The notes below the pieces were generated by a model. It was not told the origin of the DNA. It was given only the letters and a program-made list of their open reading frames with translations, and ran no database searches. From Strongylocentrotus purpuratus (taxonomy: Eukaryota > Echinodermata > Echinoidea > Camarodonta > Strongylocentrotidae), in the NCBI RefSeq assembly GCF_000002235.5, contig NW_022145604.1, positions 5,367,077 through 5,431,076 of the forward strand: a DNA stretch of 64,000 nt, written 5' to 3'. The position numbers and the translations under genes are program-made. This document shows positions 48,801 through 54,332 of this stretch, one piece after another. Each line of letters opens with the position of its first letter. Positions within the stretch are counted from its first letter, which is position 1.

Positions 48801-50551
48801 TTTTTTTTTCAAGAACAAATGAATCACAATCGACACAGCACTATTATGAATGTACTTTTAATACTTGCAATTCATGACAATTTTTTGCTGTTAAAATGAC
48901 TGTTTACAGACAACTACATGTAGCAGAAGTTTACTGTCACAAAGGATTCTGGTTGTTAAGTGTTCCCCAAAAAAGAAAGCAAGTAGCATGGTTTCATGTG
49001 TACATGTACATTCTTTTATATCCATGCATGGCATGCTGTTGCTGTTCATTTTCATCTCTCTCTCTCTCTCTCTCCCGTTCTCTCTCTCTCTCTGCTGGAG
49101 CACATGTAACAAAGAACTTCCTGTTGTACGAAAATGTGACTGATTACCAAGAATTCACGACTTCTAAAATCCTATCCACTAGCCTTGTGTATGCATTTTT
49201 ATGAAATGTAGTATTGTTTGTGACTACCCGGTTGCAATTTTTATGATTATGAAAAAACACAATAGAACTTGAGCTGATTCACGTCTTACTCCATTATGTG
49301 CTAAGATGTATACATGTATATCTTCGGTTTATAATACACATGAACATTATTTAATTATTTGATATTTGTACCCATGTACATGTACATGTACATTATACAT
49401 GTACAGGATATGTACTGGTACCAGGCATACATGTATATGTAAATGTTCATTTCTTATTTTGCCCTACCTGTAAACGTATCTCTCCTTTCTTAAAGCGCAT
49501 GCATGTAGAAACTTTCTTTAGGTTAGTGATATGCACTATTTATAGAGCTTTCATTTATTTCTCAAGTACTAGAAAATAGCCTTTAATTTATGTTCTGACA
49601 AGAAATTGGTGAAATGGGTTCCATGTTACTATATACTATGAGCTTCAAATATTCTTATTAAAGCTTATTAAAGTCAGACCTGCTTTAGTGACCACCTGCC
49701 TACAAAGGCCACATTTTTTGTTTCCCTTGAAAATGGTTTCTCAATGAAACTTGTACTATAGAAACCCGTCTACAAAGACCACTTTAGTGTTTCCCTTGGG
49801 CGGTCGCTACAGACAGGTTCGACTGTTCACAAAGATATTGCAATTTAATACACTCCCAGTAAATTGTAAAAAGCCTTGTGTAGACTACTCGACACATGCG
49901 TACACACTTGTATAGAATAGGGCGCACACAGAACCAAAGTCCGACTGGGTTCTGTGCAAGCCCTGTACGCAGGGTTACAAATGTTATCCTATATTTTCTT
50001 CAAACTTTTTATCCGTTTACCTACAAAATACAAGTTAAAAGTTTTTTTTAGATTGATTAATTACTTTCTACCTATACACAAATTATATCTTCAAGCGATT
50101 GGTACACTTTAACCTGAATATTCAGCTCAATCGGATGCATGCTTTCAGGTATATGTAGGGCCCTTCTGCAACTGGACCAGCATTATCTTACCCATTTGTT
50201 TCCTCTCCTCTGGTAATTCATTCATCCACTTATTAGCTCTGTCAATAATCCTCTTGATGGGACCCGATCCATCCTCGTTGGTGGGCTGCTGACATTTAGG
50301 TCCGACGCAGGGCGCAGTGTAGTACATTAATAAGACAAAGTCCACAAAGATCCAAAATAGCGATGTGGCTATGATAATTTTACATTGTCTTCTCCTAGGC
50401 AACATGTTTACAGGTAGTTCTTGTAAGCCTCTTCCGAATGGCTTATTTCTTTGGAATATGAAATCACCAACGTTGTTGTTTCGCTCGTTGTCATGAACGG
50501 GTCATGTTCCACTTCTGTATTTGGATGATCCGGTCTACTCGTCAATTGGAT
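10823..50551 (-). CDS. GALNT1: Polypeptide N-acetylgalactosaminyltransferase, GALNT1/13 group
   Basis: Golgi enzyme that starts mucin-type O-glycosylation by moving GalNAc from UDP-GalNAc to Ser/Thr. Ten coding exons join with consistent phases to about 577 residues (vertebrate GALNT1 has 559). N-terminus [20 protein letters not shown] gives a short cytosolic tail and signal anchor (about 8-29), then stem (30-130). The GT-A domain (130-450) has LVDDASD, the DSH metal motif (233-235), [10 protein letters not shown], the [10 protein letters not shown] Gal/GalNAc-T motif (340-349) and CSHVGH (363-368). The ricin-type lectin domain (450-577) has three repeats, each keeping CLD (465, 505, 544) and QxW (489, 526, 566). 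The N-terminal tail, [11 protein letters not shown] and [10 protein letters not shown] resemble vertebrate GALNT1 and GALNT13 most, so this looks like the pre-duplication orthologue. Oddities: an apparent one-base frameshift in exon 2 and tandem fossil copies of exons 2, 5 and 7. Start at 50405; coding ends at 10823. Confidence 0.95.
11108..11502 (-). mobile_element. MITE family Q2, copy a (TTAA-flanked)
   Basis: TTAA+AGAGAAGGTTTAGTTCTGG at one end; CCAGAACTCAACTTCATCT+TTAA at the other. The second half, on the minus strand, is the family Q motif 'catgcgattgcattgtg'. A near-identical copy lies at 54909-55303. Confidence 0.8.
13430..13853 (+). mobile_element. 5'-truncated CR1/L2-like LINE (reverse transcriptase C-terminus and 3' tail)
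   Basis: An open frame to 13713 reads [20 protein letters not shown] ... [20 protein letters not shown] ... [10 protein letters not shown], the standard C-terminal block of CR1/L2-clade (broadly jockey-type) non-LTR retrotransposon polymerases. About 140 bp of 3'UTR follows, ending taagagcgctatataaatgcc and (ATT)n. All upstream domains are missing, as usual for a 5'-truncated insertion. Confidence 0.85.
14033..14173 (+). repeat. (TTTA)n, poly(T) and poly(G) compound tract
   Basis: Imperfect tttattta units run into about 35 T and then about 19 G. Confidence 0.95.
14488..14646. mobile_element. Tc1/mariner-like MITE (family T), copy 1
   Basis: Begins TA+CAGTCAAACC.TAGCGACCG and ends GCAGGTTTGACTT+TA; the interior has 'gtctttgtagacagg' twice. 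TA flanks and short inverted ends fit Tc1/mariner-type non-autonomous elements. Confidence 0.7.
14967..15498 (-). mobile_element. MITE family P, copy 1 (TTAA-flanked, 532 bp)
   Basis: TTAA+AGGTACTATGTCCC at the left, GGGACATAGTACCT+TTAA at the right: perfect 14-bp inverted ends in a duplicated TTAA, as for piggyBac-type (or Kolobok-type) insertions. A minus-strand frame of about 86 codons (ATG near 15386, end 15126) recurs in other copies; it matches no transposase I know. Confidence 0.85.
15690..15821 (-). CDS. GALNT1: GALNT coding exon 9 (lectin beta repeat)
   Basis: Acceptor ttttgtctag|ATT (edge 15821), donor GAAAAG|GTAAGA (edge 15690), phase 0 to 0, 44 codons. Encodes [20 protein letters not shown] ... 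[16 protein letters not shown] with the CLD and QHW signatures. Confidence 0.95.
15822..16581 (-). other. GALNT intron 8 with AG-rich minisatellite
   Basis: A G run with GA repeats lies at 15847-15893; 16160-16560 is almost wholly imperfect GAGA/GACA repeat. The long Ser/Leu or Arg/Glu frames across it are repeat artefacts. Confidence 0.9.
16160..16560 (+). repeat. (GA)n/(GACA)n purine-rich array, about 400 bp
   Basis: Nearly pure A/G with periodic C on the plus strand, starting about 20 bp from the exon 8 donor. Confidence 0.95.
16582..16680 (-). CDS. GALNT1: GALNT coding exon 8 (lectin alpha repeat)
   Basis: Acceptor ctccatcag|GTG (edge 16680), donor AACCAG|GTAAAA (edge 16582), phase 0 to 0, 33 codons: [18 protein letters not shown] then [15 protein letters not shown]. 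It parallels GALNT1 IRNVETNQCLDNMARKE ... GIFNCHGMGGNQ. Confidence 0.96.
16681..17575 (-). other. GALNT intron 7
   Basis: Non-coding apart from a fossil copy of the exon 7 end at 17346-17431. Nothing else recognised. Confidence 0.85.
17346..17431 (-). pseudogene. Tandem duplicate of the exon 7 3' end and donor
   Basis: Repeats 17543-17630 almost base for base, about 198 bp downstream in the gene. It keeps the last 18 codons ([17 protein letters not shown], one change, M to K) and the donor GTGAA|GTAAGT, but has no exon body. The nearest AG (gatctag) would put the following bases in the wrong phase, so it cannot act as a cassette exon. Read as a fossil partial duplication. Confidence 0.85.
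17576..17893 (-). CDS. GALNT1: GALNT coding exon 7 (catalytic C-terminal part, start of lectin domain)
   Basis: Acceptor ttttccttag|TTG (edge 17893), donor GGTGAA|GTAAGT (edge 17576), 106 codons, phase 0 to 0. Encodes [20 protein letters not shown] (His in the metal-site motif), [40 protein letters not shown] and [10 protein letters not shown]. Largest coding exon and the most conserved. Confidence 0.97.
17894..18224 (-). other. GALNT intron 6
   Basis: 331 bp, AT-rich, nothing recognised. Confidence 0.85.
18225..18342 (-). CDS. GALNT1: GALNT coding exon 6 (Gal/GalNAc-T motif)
   Basis: Acceptor ctttttcag|GTC (edge 18342), donor TTCAAG|GTAAGT (edge 18225), phase 2 to 0. Encodes [20 protein letters not shown] then [19 protein letters not shown], the WGGENxExSF motif that binds UDP-GalNAc in this family. 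Confidence 0.97.
18343..18919 (-). other. GALNT intron 5
   Basis: Anonymous AT-rich DNA up to about 18785, then a retroposon tail that runs right up to the exon 5 donor site. Confidence 0.85.
18785..18919 (+). mobile_element. SINE/LINE 3' tail abutting the exon 5 donor
   Basis: Contains 'tagggtaataatttccaaagc', 'tgcgctatacaagaacc' and a final (ATT)n run, like other retroposon tails in this window (13853, 19680, 24950). On the minus strand the exon 5 donor reads CAG|GTAATAATATTAATA, so the intronic bases of the 5' splice site are the tail itself. Confidence 0.75.
18920..19090 (-). CDS. GALNT1: GALNT coding exon 5 (catalytic domain, centre)
   Basis: Acceptor ccatttcag|GAC (edge 19090), donor GTCAG|GTAATA (edge 18920), 171 bp, phase 2 to 2. 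Encodes [37 protein letters not shown] and [20 protein letters not shown], aligned with GALNT1 [14 protein letters not shown] ... GGFNWKLNFRWYPVP. It is the only full-length copy of a tandem array of exon fragments reaching 20.85 kb. Confidence 0.96.
19161..19253 (-). pseudogene. Exon 5 half-copy b
   Basis: Matches the first half of exon 5 with small deletions (frame [20 protein letters not shown]), keeps an AG acceptor (caaatccag) and breaks off after the GGFCWSL codons. No donor, hence not usable as an exon. Confidence 0.88.
19363..19391 (-). pseudogene. Exon 5 fragment c
   Basis: A 29-bp remnant with acceptor atttcag and the VIDVIS codons. The downstream intron flank 'gaatgttaaagactttggaa' matches that beside the true exon. 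Confidence 0.8.
19506..19605 (-). pseudogene. Exon 5 half-copy d
   Basis: Best preserved copy: open in the correct phase for its whole length ([18 protein letters not shown] then [15 protein letters not shown]), acceptor cattttag. It breaks off at the same point as copies b and e and lacks a donor. Confidence 0.88.
19640..19932 (-). mobile_element. tRNA-derived SINE with (ATT)n tail, inside the exon 5 array
   Basis: On the minus strand: tRNA-like head with A-box-like gtggacaagtgg and B-box ggttcaaatcc, a body, then gcgctatataaatatcc and an (ATT)n tail ending near 19640. It splits the intron flank of copy d ('aatgttaaat' | 'agactttggaag'). Confidence 0.85.
20006..20095 (-). pseudogene. Exon 5 half-copy e
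   Basis: Open frame [20 protein letters not shown] then [10 protein letters not shown]. Truncated at the same point as b and d; acceptor-side AG kept (aaacccag); no donor. Confidence 0.85.
20145..20681 (-). mobile_element. MITE family P, copy 2 (TTAA-flanked)
   Basis: TTAA+AGGTACTACGTCCC and GGGACATAGAACCT+TTAA. Same interior and same minus-strand frame of about 90 codons as copy 1. It lies between exon 5 copies e and f. Confidence 0.85.
20769..20845 (-). pseudogene. Exon 5 half-copy f (most diverged)
   Basis: Acceptor ccataccag|GAC then [15 protein letters not shown] and [11 protein letters not shown], with an internal deletion relative to exon 5. Its flank 'caatcattgcagaaaat.t..gtaag' is shared with copy e. 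Confidence 0.75.
21616..22307. mobile_element. Tc1/mariner-like MITE (family T), copy 2, split by P3
   Basis: Left part TA+CAGTCAAACCTGTCTATAGC ...; the right remnant 'aagcaagtttgaccg'+TA appears after the nested family P element. Confidence 0.8.
21757..22290 (+). mobile_element. MITE family P, copy 3 (TTAA-flanked), nested in family T
   Basis: TTAA+AGGTACTTGTCCC and GGGACATAGTACTT+TTAA. Opposite orientation to copies 1 and 2. A plus-strand frame of 88 codons (21868-22134) is nearly identical in sequence to the frame in copy 2. Confidence 0.87.
23577..23766 (-). mobile_element. MITE family A, copy 2 (TTAA-flanked)
   Basis: TTAA+GCCCCACTGC.CTACTTATAG at left and CTAGTACAGACAAGCT+TTAA at right; reverse orientation to copy 1. 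Confidence 0.82.
24840..24953 (+). mobile_element. SINE/LINE 3' tail
   Basis: 'tctgtaaagcgcttagagac ... gtgctatataaaagcg' followed by (ATT)n; the same tail design as the LINE at 13.43-13.85 kb. It lies about 40 bp from the exon 4 donor. Confidence 0.75.
24993..25200 (-). CDS. GALNT1: GALNT coding exon 4 (DSH metal motif)
   Basis: Acceptor ttgcacag|AAC (edge 25200), donor GAAGACAG|GTACAG (edge 24993), 208 bp, phase 1 to 2. Encodes [37 protein letters not shown] and [26 protein letters not shown] contacts substrate and DSH is the DxH motif that holds Mn2+ and UDP in the family. Confidence 0.97.
25600..25670 (+). repeat. (GA)n microsatellite
   Basis: Nearly pure gagaga with a few ggg interruptions. 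Confidence 0.97.
26337..27330 (+). mobile_element. LINE 3' end split by a TTAA element
   Basis: Reading frames give [45 protein letters not shown] and, after the insertion, [20 protein letters not shown], the C-terminal part of a non-LTR retrotransposon polyprotein (the AETWT...FEMW..RR..KISW block is common to many animal LINEs). The frame ends with TAG at 27319 and a (GATA)n tail. The inserted piece is family P copy 4. Clade not assigned. Confidence 0.85.
26585..27130 (+). mobile_element. MITE family P, copy 4, inserted in a LINE
   Basis: TTAA+AGGTACTATGTCCC at left. The right end (gggacatacctaacatgtacct) has a small rearrangement and TTAC in place of TTAA. Its version of the family frame is interrupted. 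Confidence 0.83.
27814..28215 (+). mobile_element. MITE family Q, copy a (TTAA-flanked)
   Basis: TTAA at both ends with inverted ends (AAAGAAAGGCCAGTTATGG / AACTAGTCTTTACCT). Diagnostic interior: catgcgattgcattgtgaaa ... ggttctggaatcatc ... tagtaggcggtttctc. Confidence 0.82.
28537..28745 (+). mobile_element. MITE family Q, copy b, 3' part missing
   Basis: Starts ttaaagctaaactttagtac and carries the family Q interior up to 'gctatatatgggac', then family similarity ends. Confidence 0.7.
29800..29930 (+). mobile_element. MITE family A, copy 3, truncated
   Basis: Left end 'aaagcctgtctgtactagtt' and interior through 'gatcatgggggacca', then lost. Confidence 0.75.
30312..30666 (+). mobile_element. 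MITE family Q, copy c (TTAA-flanked)
   Basis: TTAA+AGATAAAGACCAGTTCTGG and AACTGGTCTTTACCT+TTAA; typical family Q interior. Confidence 0.85.
31036..31417. mobile_element. TTAA-flanked element with long inverted arms (family U)
   Basis: TTAA+AGCCCTCTAAAGAGAGTG and CACTTTTAATAGGGGGCT+TTAA. The arms pair for about 70 bp (…ttgatggcaaaattt / …gccatcaaaattttgg). The roughly 30 bp of host sequence on the left flank is repeated on the right flank. Confidence 0.8.
32600..32795 (+). mobile_element. tRNA-derived SINE, family S1, copy 1
   Basis: Head 'gatggttcagtggtagag ... ggtcccaggttc' resembles tRNA A and B boxes. Body 'aaggcattaatcctcattac' and tail (AAAC)n. Shares body and tail with the copy at 36145. 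Confidence 0.75.
34089..34114 (+). repeat. Poly(G) run, 26 bases
   Basis: Longest G run in the window. Confidence 0.95.
35160..35530 (+). repeat. Purine-rich A/G tract with poly(A) of 51
   Basis: Mostly aaaatcggg-like units around an uninterrupted A run at 35402-35452. Phe-rich minus-strand frames here are artefacts. Confidence 0.9.
36145..36372 (+). mobile_element. tRNA-derived SINE, family S1, copy 2
   Basis: 'atggctcagtggtagatcgg ... ggtcccaggttctaaacc' head, 'aaggcattgatcctcattac' body, (AAAC)n tail. Confidence 0.8.
38925..39092. mobile_element. Tc1-like MITE remnant (family T)
   Basis: 'acagtgagacaacaaaaatgtgg ... gggcaggtggtctttaa ... gtctttgtaggcaggtg': diverged family T interior. 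Confidence 0.5.
40588..40782 (+). mobile_element. MITE family A, copy 4 (TTAA-flanked)
   Basis: TTAA+AGCTTATCAGTACTAG at left, GTGCAGTGAGCCT+TTAA at right; it ends about 130 bp from exon 3. Confidence 0.82.
40911..41077 (-). CDS. GALNT1: GALNT coding exon 3 (start of catalytic domain)
   Basis: Acceptor gttgttgcag|TTG (edge 41077), donor GATCAAG|GTAGGC (edge 40911), 167 bp, phase 2 to 1. Encodes [40 protein letters not shown] and [14 protein letters not shown], matching GALNT1 [20 protein letters not shown] ... EEIVLVDDASER. Confidence 0.97.
41530..41902 (+). mobile_element. MITE family Q, copy d (TTAA-flanked)
   Basis: TTAA+AGGTAAAGACCAGTTATGG and ATACTGGTCTTTGCCT+TTAA; full-length interior. 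Confidence 0.87.
43434..43520 (-). pseudogene. Tandem duplicate of the exon 2 3' half
   Basis: Encodes [19 protein letters not shown] then RPRV, against [19 protein letters not shown] then RPRG in exon 2. In-frame TAG lies just upstream (tatag|CATATC). The only good donor (CCATT|GTAAGT) would leave phase 1, while exon 3 needs phase 2. It therefore cannot substitute for exon 2 as it stands; a fossil partial exon. Confidence 0.85.
43631..43826 (+). mobile_element. MITE family A, copy 5
   Basis: TTGA+AGGCTGTCTGTACTAG at left and TACAGTGGGCCT+TTAA at right; the left TTAA has mutated to TTGA. It ends 30 bp from exon 2. Confidence 0.82.
43857..44027 (-). CDS. GALNT1: GALNT coding exon 2 (stem region; apparent frameshift)
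   Basis: Acceptor tctttcag|AGATACC (edge 44027) and donor CCCAGAGG|GTAAGA (edge 43857). The first part reads [16 protein letters not shown], like GALNT1 [15 protein letters not shown]. The last part reads [20 protein letters not shown] then [10 protein letters not shown], like GALNT1 [19 protein letters not shown]. These lie in different frames, shifted by one base near 43951-43960 (ccgctttccc on the plus strand). With one more base the two halves align with GALNT1 without a gap and the flanking phases (1 and 2) agree. An acceptor two bases downstream would keep one open frame but lose the conserved GPGEMGKP. Confidence 0.88.
44390..44541. mobile_element. Palindromic MITE with about 35-bp arms
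   Basis: AATAGGGACTTTTAGATTTA followed by CACGACGAG, with its inverse ending TGAAAGTCCCTATT. The centre contains two 'gtgacgtccttttaagg'-like repeats. Confidence 0.75.
44545..44775. mobile_element. Tc1-like MITE remnant (family T)
   Basis: 'taaagaccactcaaaggaga ... ggcagctggtctttatgtacagg ... agcaggttcgattgta': diverged family T. Confidence 0.5.
45737..46358. mobile_element. hAT-like non-autonomous element, copy 1
   Basis: Begins TAGGCTGCGAC and ends TGTTGTGCACAGCCCCTA. Subterminal palindromes actcgggtac/actcgagtattcg sit near both ends, and the interior matches the better-bounded copy at 50715. Contains long A tracts. No clear 8-bp duplication here. Confidence 0.75.
46463..46939 (+). mobile_element. 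MITE family Q, copy e, with an internal insertion
   Basis: TTAA at both ends. Relative to other copies it has about 65 extra bases (46636-46703, 'cacaacacatcccatcccag...'). Confidence 0.8.
48125..48370 (-). mobile_element. tRNA-derived SINE, S1-like, minus strand
   Basis: Minus strand: 'acgatggctcagtggtagag ... cctggttcataacc' head, then a body shared with S1 (aagtcccttgg...). An ACATGTAC cluster interrupts the middle. Confidence 0.7.
49671..49826 (-). mobile_element. Tc1/mariner-like MITE (family T), copy 3
   Basis: 'AAGTCAGACCTGCTTTAGTG' at left, 'GACAGGTTCGACTGT' at right; inverse of copies 1 and 2. Confidence 0.7.
50192..50551 (-). CDS. GALNT1: GALNT first coding exon (5'UTR part, ATG, membrane anchor)
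   Basis: Coding part 50405-50192: 71 codons plus one base, ending CAAATGG|GTAAGA (phase 1). [29 protein letters not shown] is a basic tail plus a hydrophobic span, as in GALNT1 [20 protein letters not shown], and directs type II insertion in the Golgi. Bases 50406-50551 are read as 5'UTR because a strong acceptor (pyrimidine-rich, aatccag|ATCC, edge 50551) lies upstream, implying at least one more non-coding exon. Confidence 0.92.
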
Positions 50552-50714
50552 CTGGATTAAAGAGAGCAATCAACAGCAATAAATATTTAATCATCCAGGT
50601 ATTTAGACAAGAATAACAATGCAAATACACACAGTGTACTTCGAGCTTCCTTTTTAATACAACACTGGGAAAGGCAAAGACATTACATATTCAGTAGCAA
50701 ATCTTACTCTGTAT

Positions 50715-51232
50715 TAGGGCTGTACCCGTACTGTTGACAACTACTCGAGTACGATTTCTCGTACTTGAATATTCGGCAAAAGTGCCAGGGAGAGCGGCGG
50801 CCGCTGGCATGGTACCGTCGGTAAAAATGTTTCCCAACTCATGCACTATCAAACTCACCACTCAGAAACTGGGACCAAATGTCCGGATTTCTGTTTGGAC
50901 TCGGGAGGAAAATAGATTATTCTGCCATCTTTGTTTTTAAAACAGCATTGTTTTATTGTTATTATTATTATTAAATCGCACCTTCAACTGCAACTCGAAG
51001 TAAAATTGCATGCGTTTTCGGCGACGGACCTGGCATAATGTTCCAGTGGTATGGTGGTGGCAAAAAAAAAATCAGAAATCAATTTTAAAAAAAATCAAAA
51101 AAAAAAATCAAAAAAATCAACAAAAAAATCAAAAAAAATTATTAAAAAACATGGCATCCGAATACTTGAGTATTCGCTTGTAAGCCTGGGAGAGTACTCG
51201 GGTATCTCATTACACTGTTGTGCACAGCCTTA
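50715..51232. mobile_element. hAT-like non-autonomous element, copy 2, with 8-bp target duplication
   Basis: Flanked on both sides by CTCTGTAT (50707-50714 and 51233-51240), the 8-bp duplication typical of hAT. Ends TAGGGCTGTACC and GTTGTGCACAGCCTTA are inverted. Subterminal actcgagtac palindromes and an internal 'gctggcatggtaccgtcgg' are shared with copy 1. No transposase frame. Confidence 0.87.
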
Positions 51233-53154
51233 CTCTGTATGCACCAAACTGACCTCAAAAATCAACCTGACCTACATGTATCATACCCCACCACACATTA
51301 GCCTTCACAAATATGAATAGGAATCGTTTTGATTGCAATATGTGCAGGTACCAGTCTGCTTCGATTGGCACAAATGGAACCACAATAAATTATTCTCTTT
51401 ATAATTAAAATCATACCTGCACAATAGGCTTTAATACATGTACCCTGTACCTGCACATAAGCAATACATTTACAGTTCTGTAAGACTATAAAAGTGTATT
51501 GTTCCTGTATGACTGCAAGCGGATTCAACTAAAGGCAGTGAGGGTAATCAAAATCATTCATGTGAGTGCTTCACTAAGAAGGAAATAAATAATGTTCTTG
51601 CCTACAGTGTAGTACATGTAGTTAGGCAAATGCAGCATTCATTCAATTCAAGCTCTCTTTAAAGTTTCCATGTGTATGATGTCACAGTTCACTATTAACA
51701 AGTATAACAATGGAATTAATGGGATGACTCATTAAATATGTGTGTACAAATGTTGCACGCTGCGAAACTGGACCAGTCCACTTGGAAAGGTCTTTGAACA
51801 TGCATGAAATAGAAAAGCATTTAGTCACGGTTTAGGCAAGGCTCCAAGACAACATTTTTAGAAGCGGGTCCAGATTTGTCTTTTTACAGCATGAGCCGTA
51901 CGTAAAAACTTCAACATGTCCAGACTTAGATTTTGGGGGTCCAAACTTTGATTTTAGGCGCCCATATCACCCGGGCACCTAGTCTCAAGACCTGGTTTAG
52001 GTGTGGAATTTGTGATGTTGAATGTTCCCTATTTGGGCGTTTCTTATAAAGTTGGTAGAGGGTGTTTATAAGTTACGTCACTCTGAGACCCATTGACATA
52101 TGTTACTGGGTAAAAGTTTGAACCGGTCTTAAATTCCCCTTGGGATATCTATTGTAGATTGTATACATGTCTTTATCAAAAAGATACACGCAATTCCGCA
52201 TAGGTAATAAACTTATATCCTGTTACAGATTATGAATAGATGAATAAAATCATGGAAACATGTCCTCATCAGAATGTGCGGGTTAGACATGAGTAGCCTT
52301 GTGTATATTTGCTTACCATGTAAACAAAACTGTTAGTGCTAGTGCTCAACAAACTTCCTCGTCATAATAAACAAAAAAGTACGTATTGATAAACTATCAC
52401 ATTACGGTATCCTTCAACTAACTTTTGATTCGACTGTCAAAAAAAAAACACTCACCGGTTTTTCTTCAATTTAAGAATCTTTACAGAAATATGCAAATCG
52501 TTTAATGATGTAAATATGATAATGATACTATTTATTATTTATTTTAGGAGAATTTATATGTATATATTTCTTTTTGAACAATTTTAGCCCCAAAACTTGT
52601 TTTGGGTTATTCTTCATAAATCAAATGGATCGTGACAAAGACTATCTTCTTGAGCTGCTAGTATCGCGATATATCGATATCATGTCTGTCATGGCTTTGT
52701 GAAACGGTTTATCCACTTCATGACATCTCCGTAGGTCGGCGACAAAGATGTGACTGTCATGGAGTTGGTTTCGAGAAACGGCCCCCTGGTCATGATTTAA
52801 CGATTAATTTTTTTGTTTGTTATACAATGGTTGTTATTTGTTGTCTCTTATAAAAAAAATCCAATGTAGCCTTGATCCTTTTATAAATGAATTAAAAGAT
52901 GGATGGATGAATGAATGGATCAAGGAATGAATGAAGGAAAAAAGGGAGGAAGGAATGAATAAGTGAATGAATCTAAAGAATGAATGGAACAAATGAATAA
53001 AAGAATGAATAAATGGAATAAAAGAATGATTTAATGAAAGGAGTGAATGAAAGAATTGATGATTTTGTGCACTTTAATACATGTATGCAGTGTGAGACAT
53101 TTGTTTGTACATGTTTGTACATACACTGTACATGTTTGTCGCTCATCAGAGATA

Positions 53155-53185
53155 TACATGTACATGTACATGTACATGTACTGTA
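53155..53185. repeat. (ACATGT)n palindromic array
   Basis: tacatg repeated about five times; each unit is self-complementary. Smaller clusters lie near 37580, 45185, 45725 and 49374. Confidence 0.95.
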
Positions 53186-53649
53186 CTGTGCACAGATGGT
53201 AACTGTCCCAGGCGGTAATTTCAGTCATTGATAAAAACCGAAAATAAAAACGCTAAACGTCATCCTCGCTAGGTGTTTGTGTACAAATAGTAGTTTACTG
53301 TGTAAGAAAATACCATTTTTATTTTCACAGCTGGGTCTTCTTTACACAACGTTTCTCTATAGGAGTTTCGTATAAATTTCCTGCAGTGTAAACAGGCTGT
53401 TCCACCACGCTCGACCCATCTCCACAATGAATGAGAGCCTTGAAAGGTGTTATTAAACCTGGATCAGAGTGCGATCGCCTCTAGTCCTACGTGTGAACAT
53501 GTCTTCTCAATTAGTCAGATGACATCAAGAAATGAACTCATGCACATGAACCATTCACACTTGAGCCGAAGGTGCTAAAGTCAAGGGAGACAGAGCTCTA
53601 TCTTTATCAGGGGTATTACAGAAAGAATCATAGTACATGTATACATCTG

Positions 53650-53845
53650 TGCAGGTGCCGTGGTTTAGTGGTTCATCTATTTTGACTAAATCCGAGAGTT
53701 AGGAGTTCAAATCCCACCCCGATCCTCACATCCCTTGGCAGGACATTAATCCACATTTCCCACTCTTCACCCAGGTGTACATGTAAATGGGTACCTCACA
53801 TATCAGGGGTAATAATAATTGCAGCATTGATGCTGAGTAGGCTTC
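53650..53845 (+). mobile_element. tRNA-derived SINE
   Basis: Box-A-like 'gtggtttagtgg', box B 'agttcaaatcc', then a body ending 'gcagcattgatgctgagtagg'. Plus strand. Confidence 0.78.
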
Positions 53846-54332
53846 CCTACTATGTTTACAGATGTATTTTACTTTGTATTCAGGCCTTATCAGTGCAGAG
53901 CATAGGCTTTCATGTACCTACAGTACATGTTTAAATTTAATAAGAACAAACCATACAGTGGACTGTAAATTAATTCTGCCATCCACACTCAGCAACATTT
54001 TTTCCTTTCCATTTTGTAAGAGGGTAGTCAGGGTGCCATACATTATCAATGGCATCATCTTAAATTCATTGACCTTTAATTAGCATGTGTTGTACATTAG
54101 GAGTTGCGAGGTATTACTTGTATGTTATGAGTAATAGGATCTAGGTCAATGTCAAAAGAGAGAGACATGGCTTATTTCCAAAACAAGATACATGAACACT
54201 GTACTAGCACAAAACACCACCAAACCCTACATGTACATGTACTGTATCACTCAAGTACTGCAGTGGGGGAGCATGGCATTCTGTCTCCTAACTCTTACAC
54301 ACCTCAGTACCAGTAAATGTTGCGATCGAAGA

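Larger units (their letters stand above)
44028..50191 (-). other. GALNT intron 1 (after the ATG exon)
   Basis: Holds a palindromic MITE (44390-44541), a family T remnant (44545-44775), an A-rich hAT-like element (45737-46358), family Q copy e (46463-46939), a SINE (48125-48370), a short CT array (about 49055-49093), ACATGTAC clusters (49374-49440) and family T copy 3 (49671-49826). No exon recognised. Confidence 0.78.

Noticed and set aside
53150-53190. CRISPR-like or satellite array
   Set aside because: It is a plain short palindromic microsatellite with no spacers.
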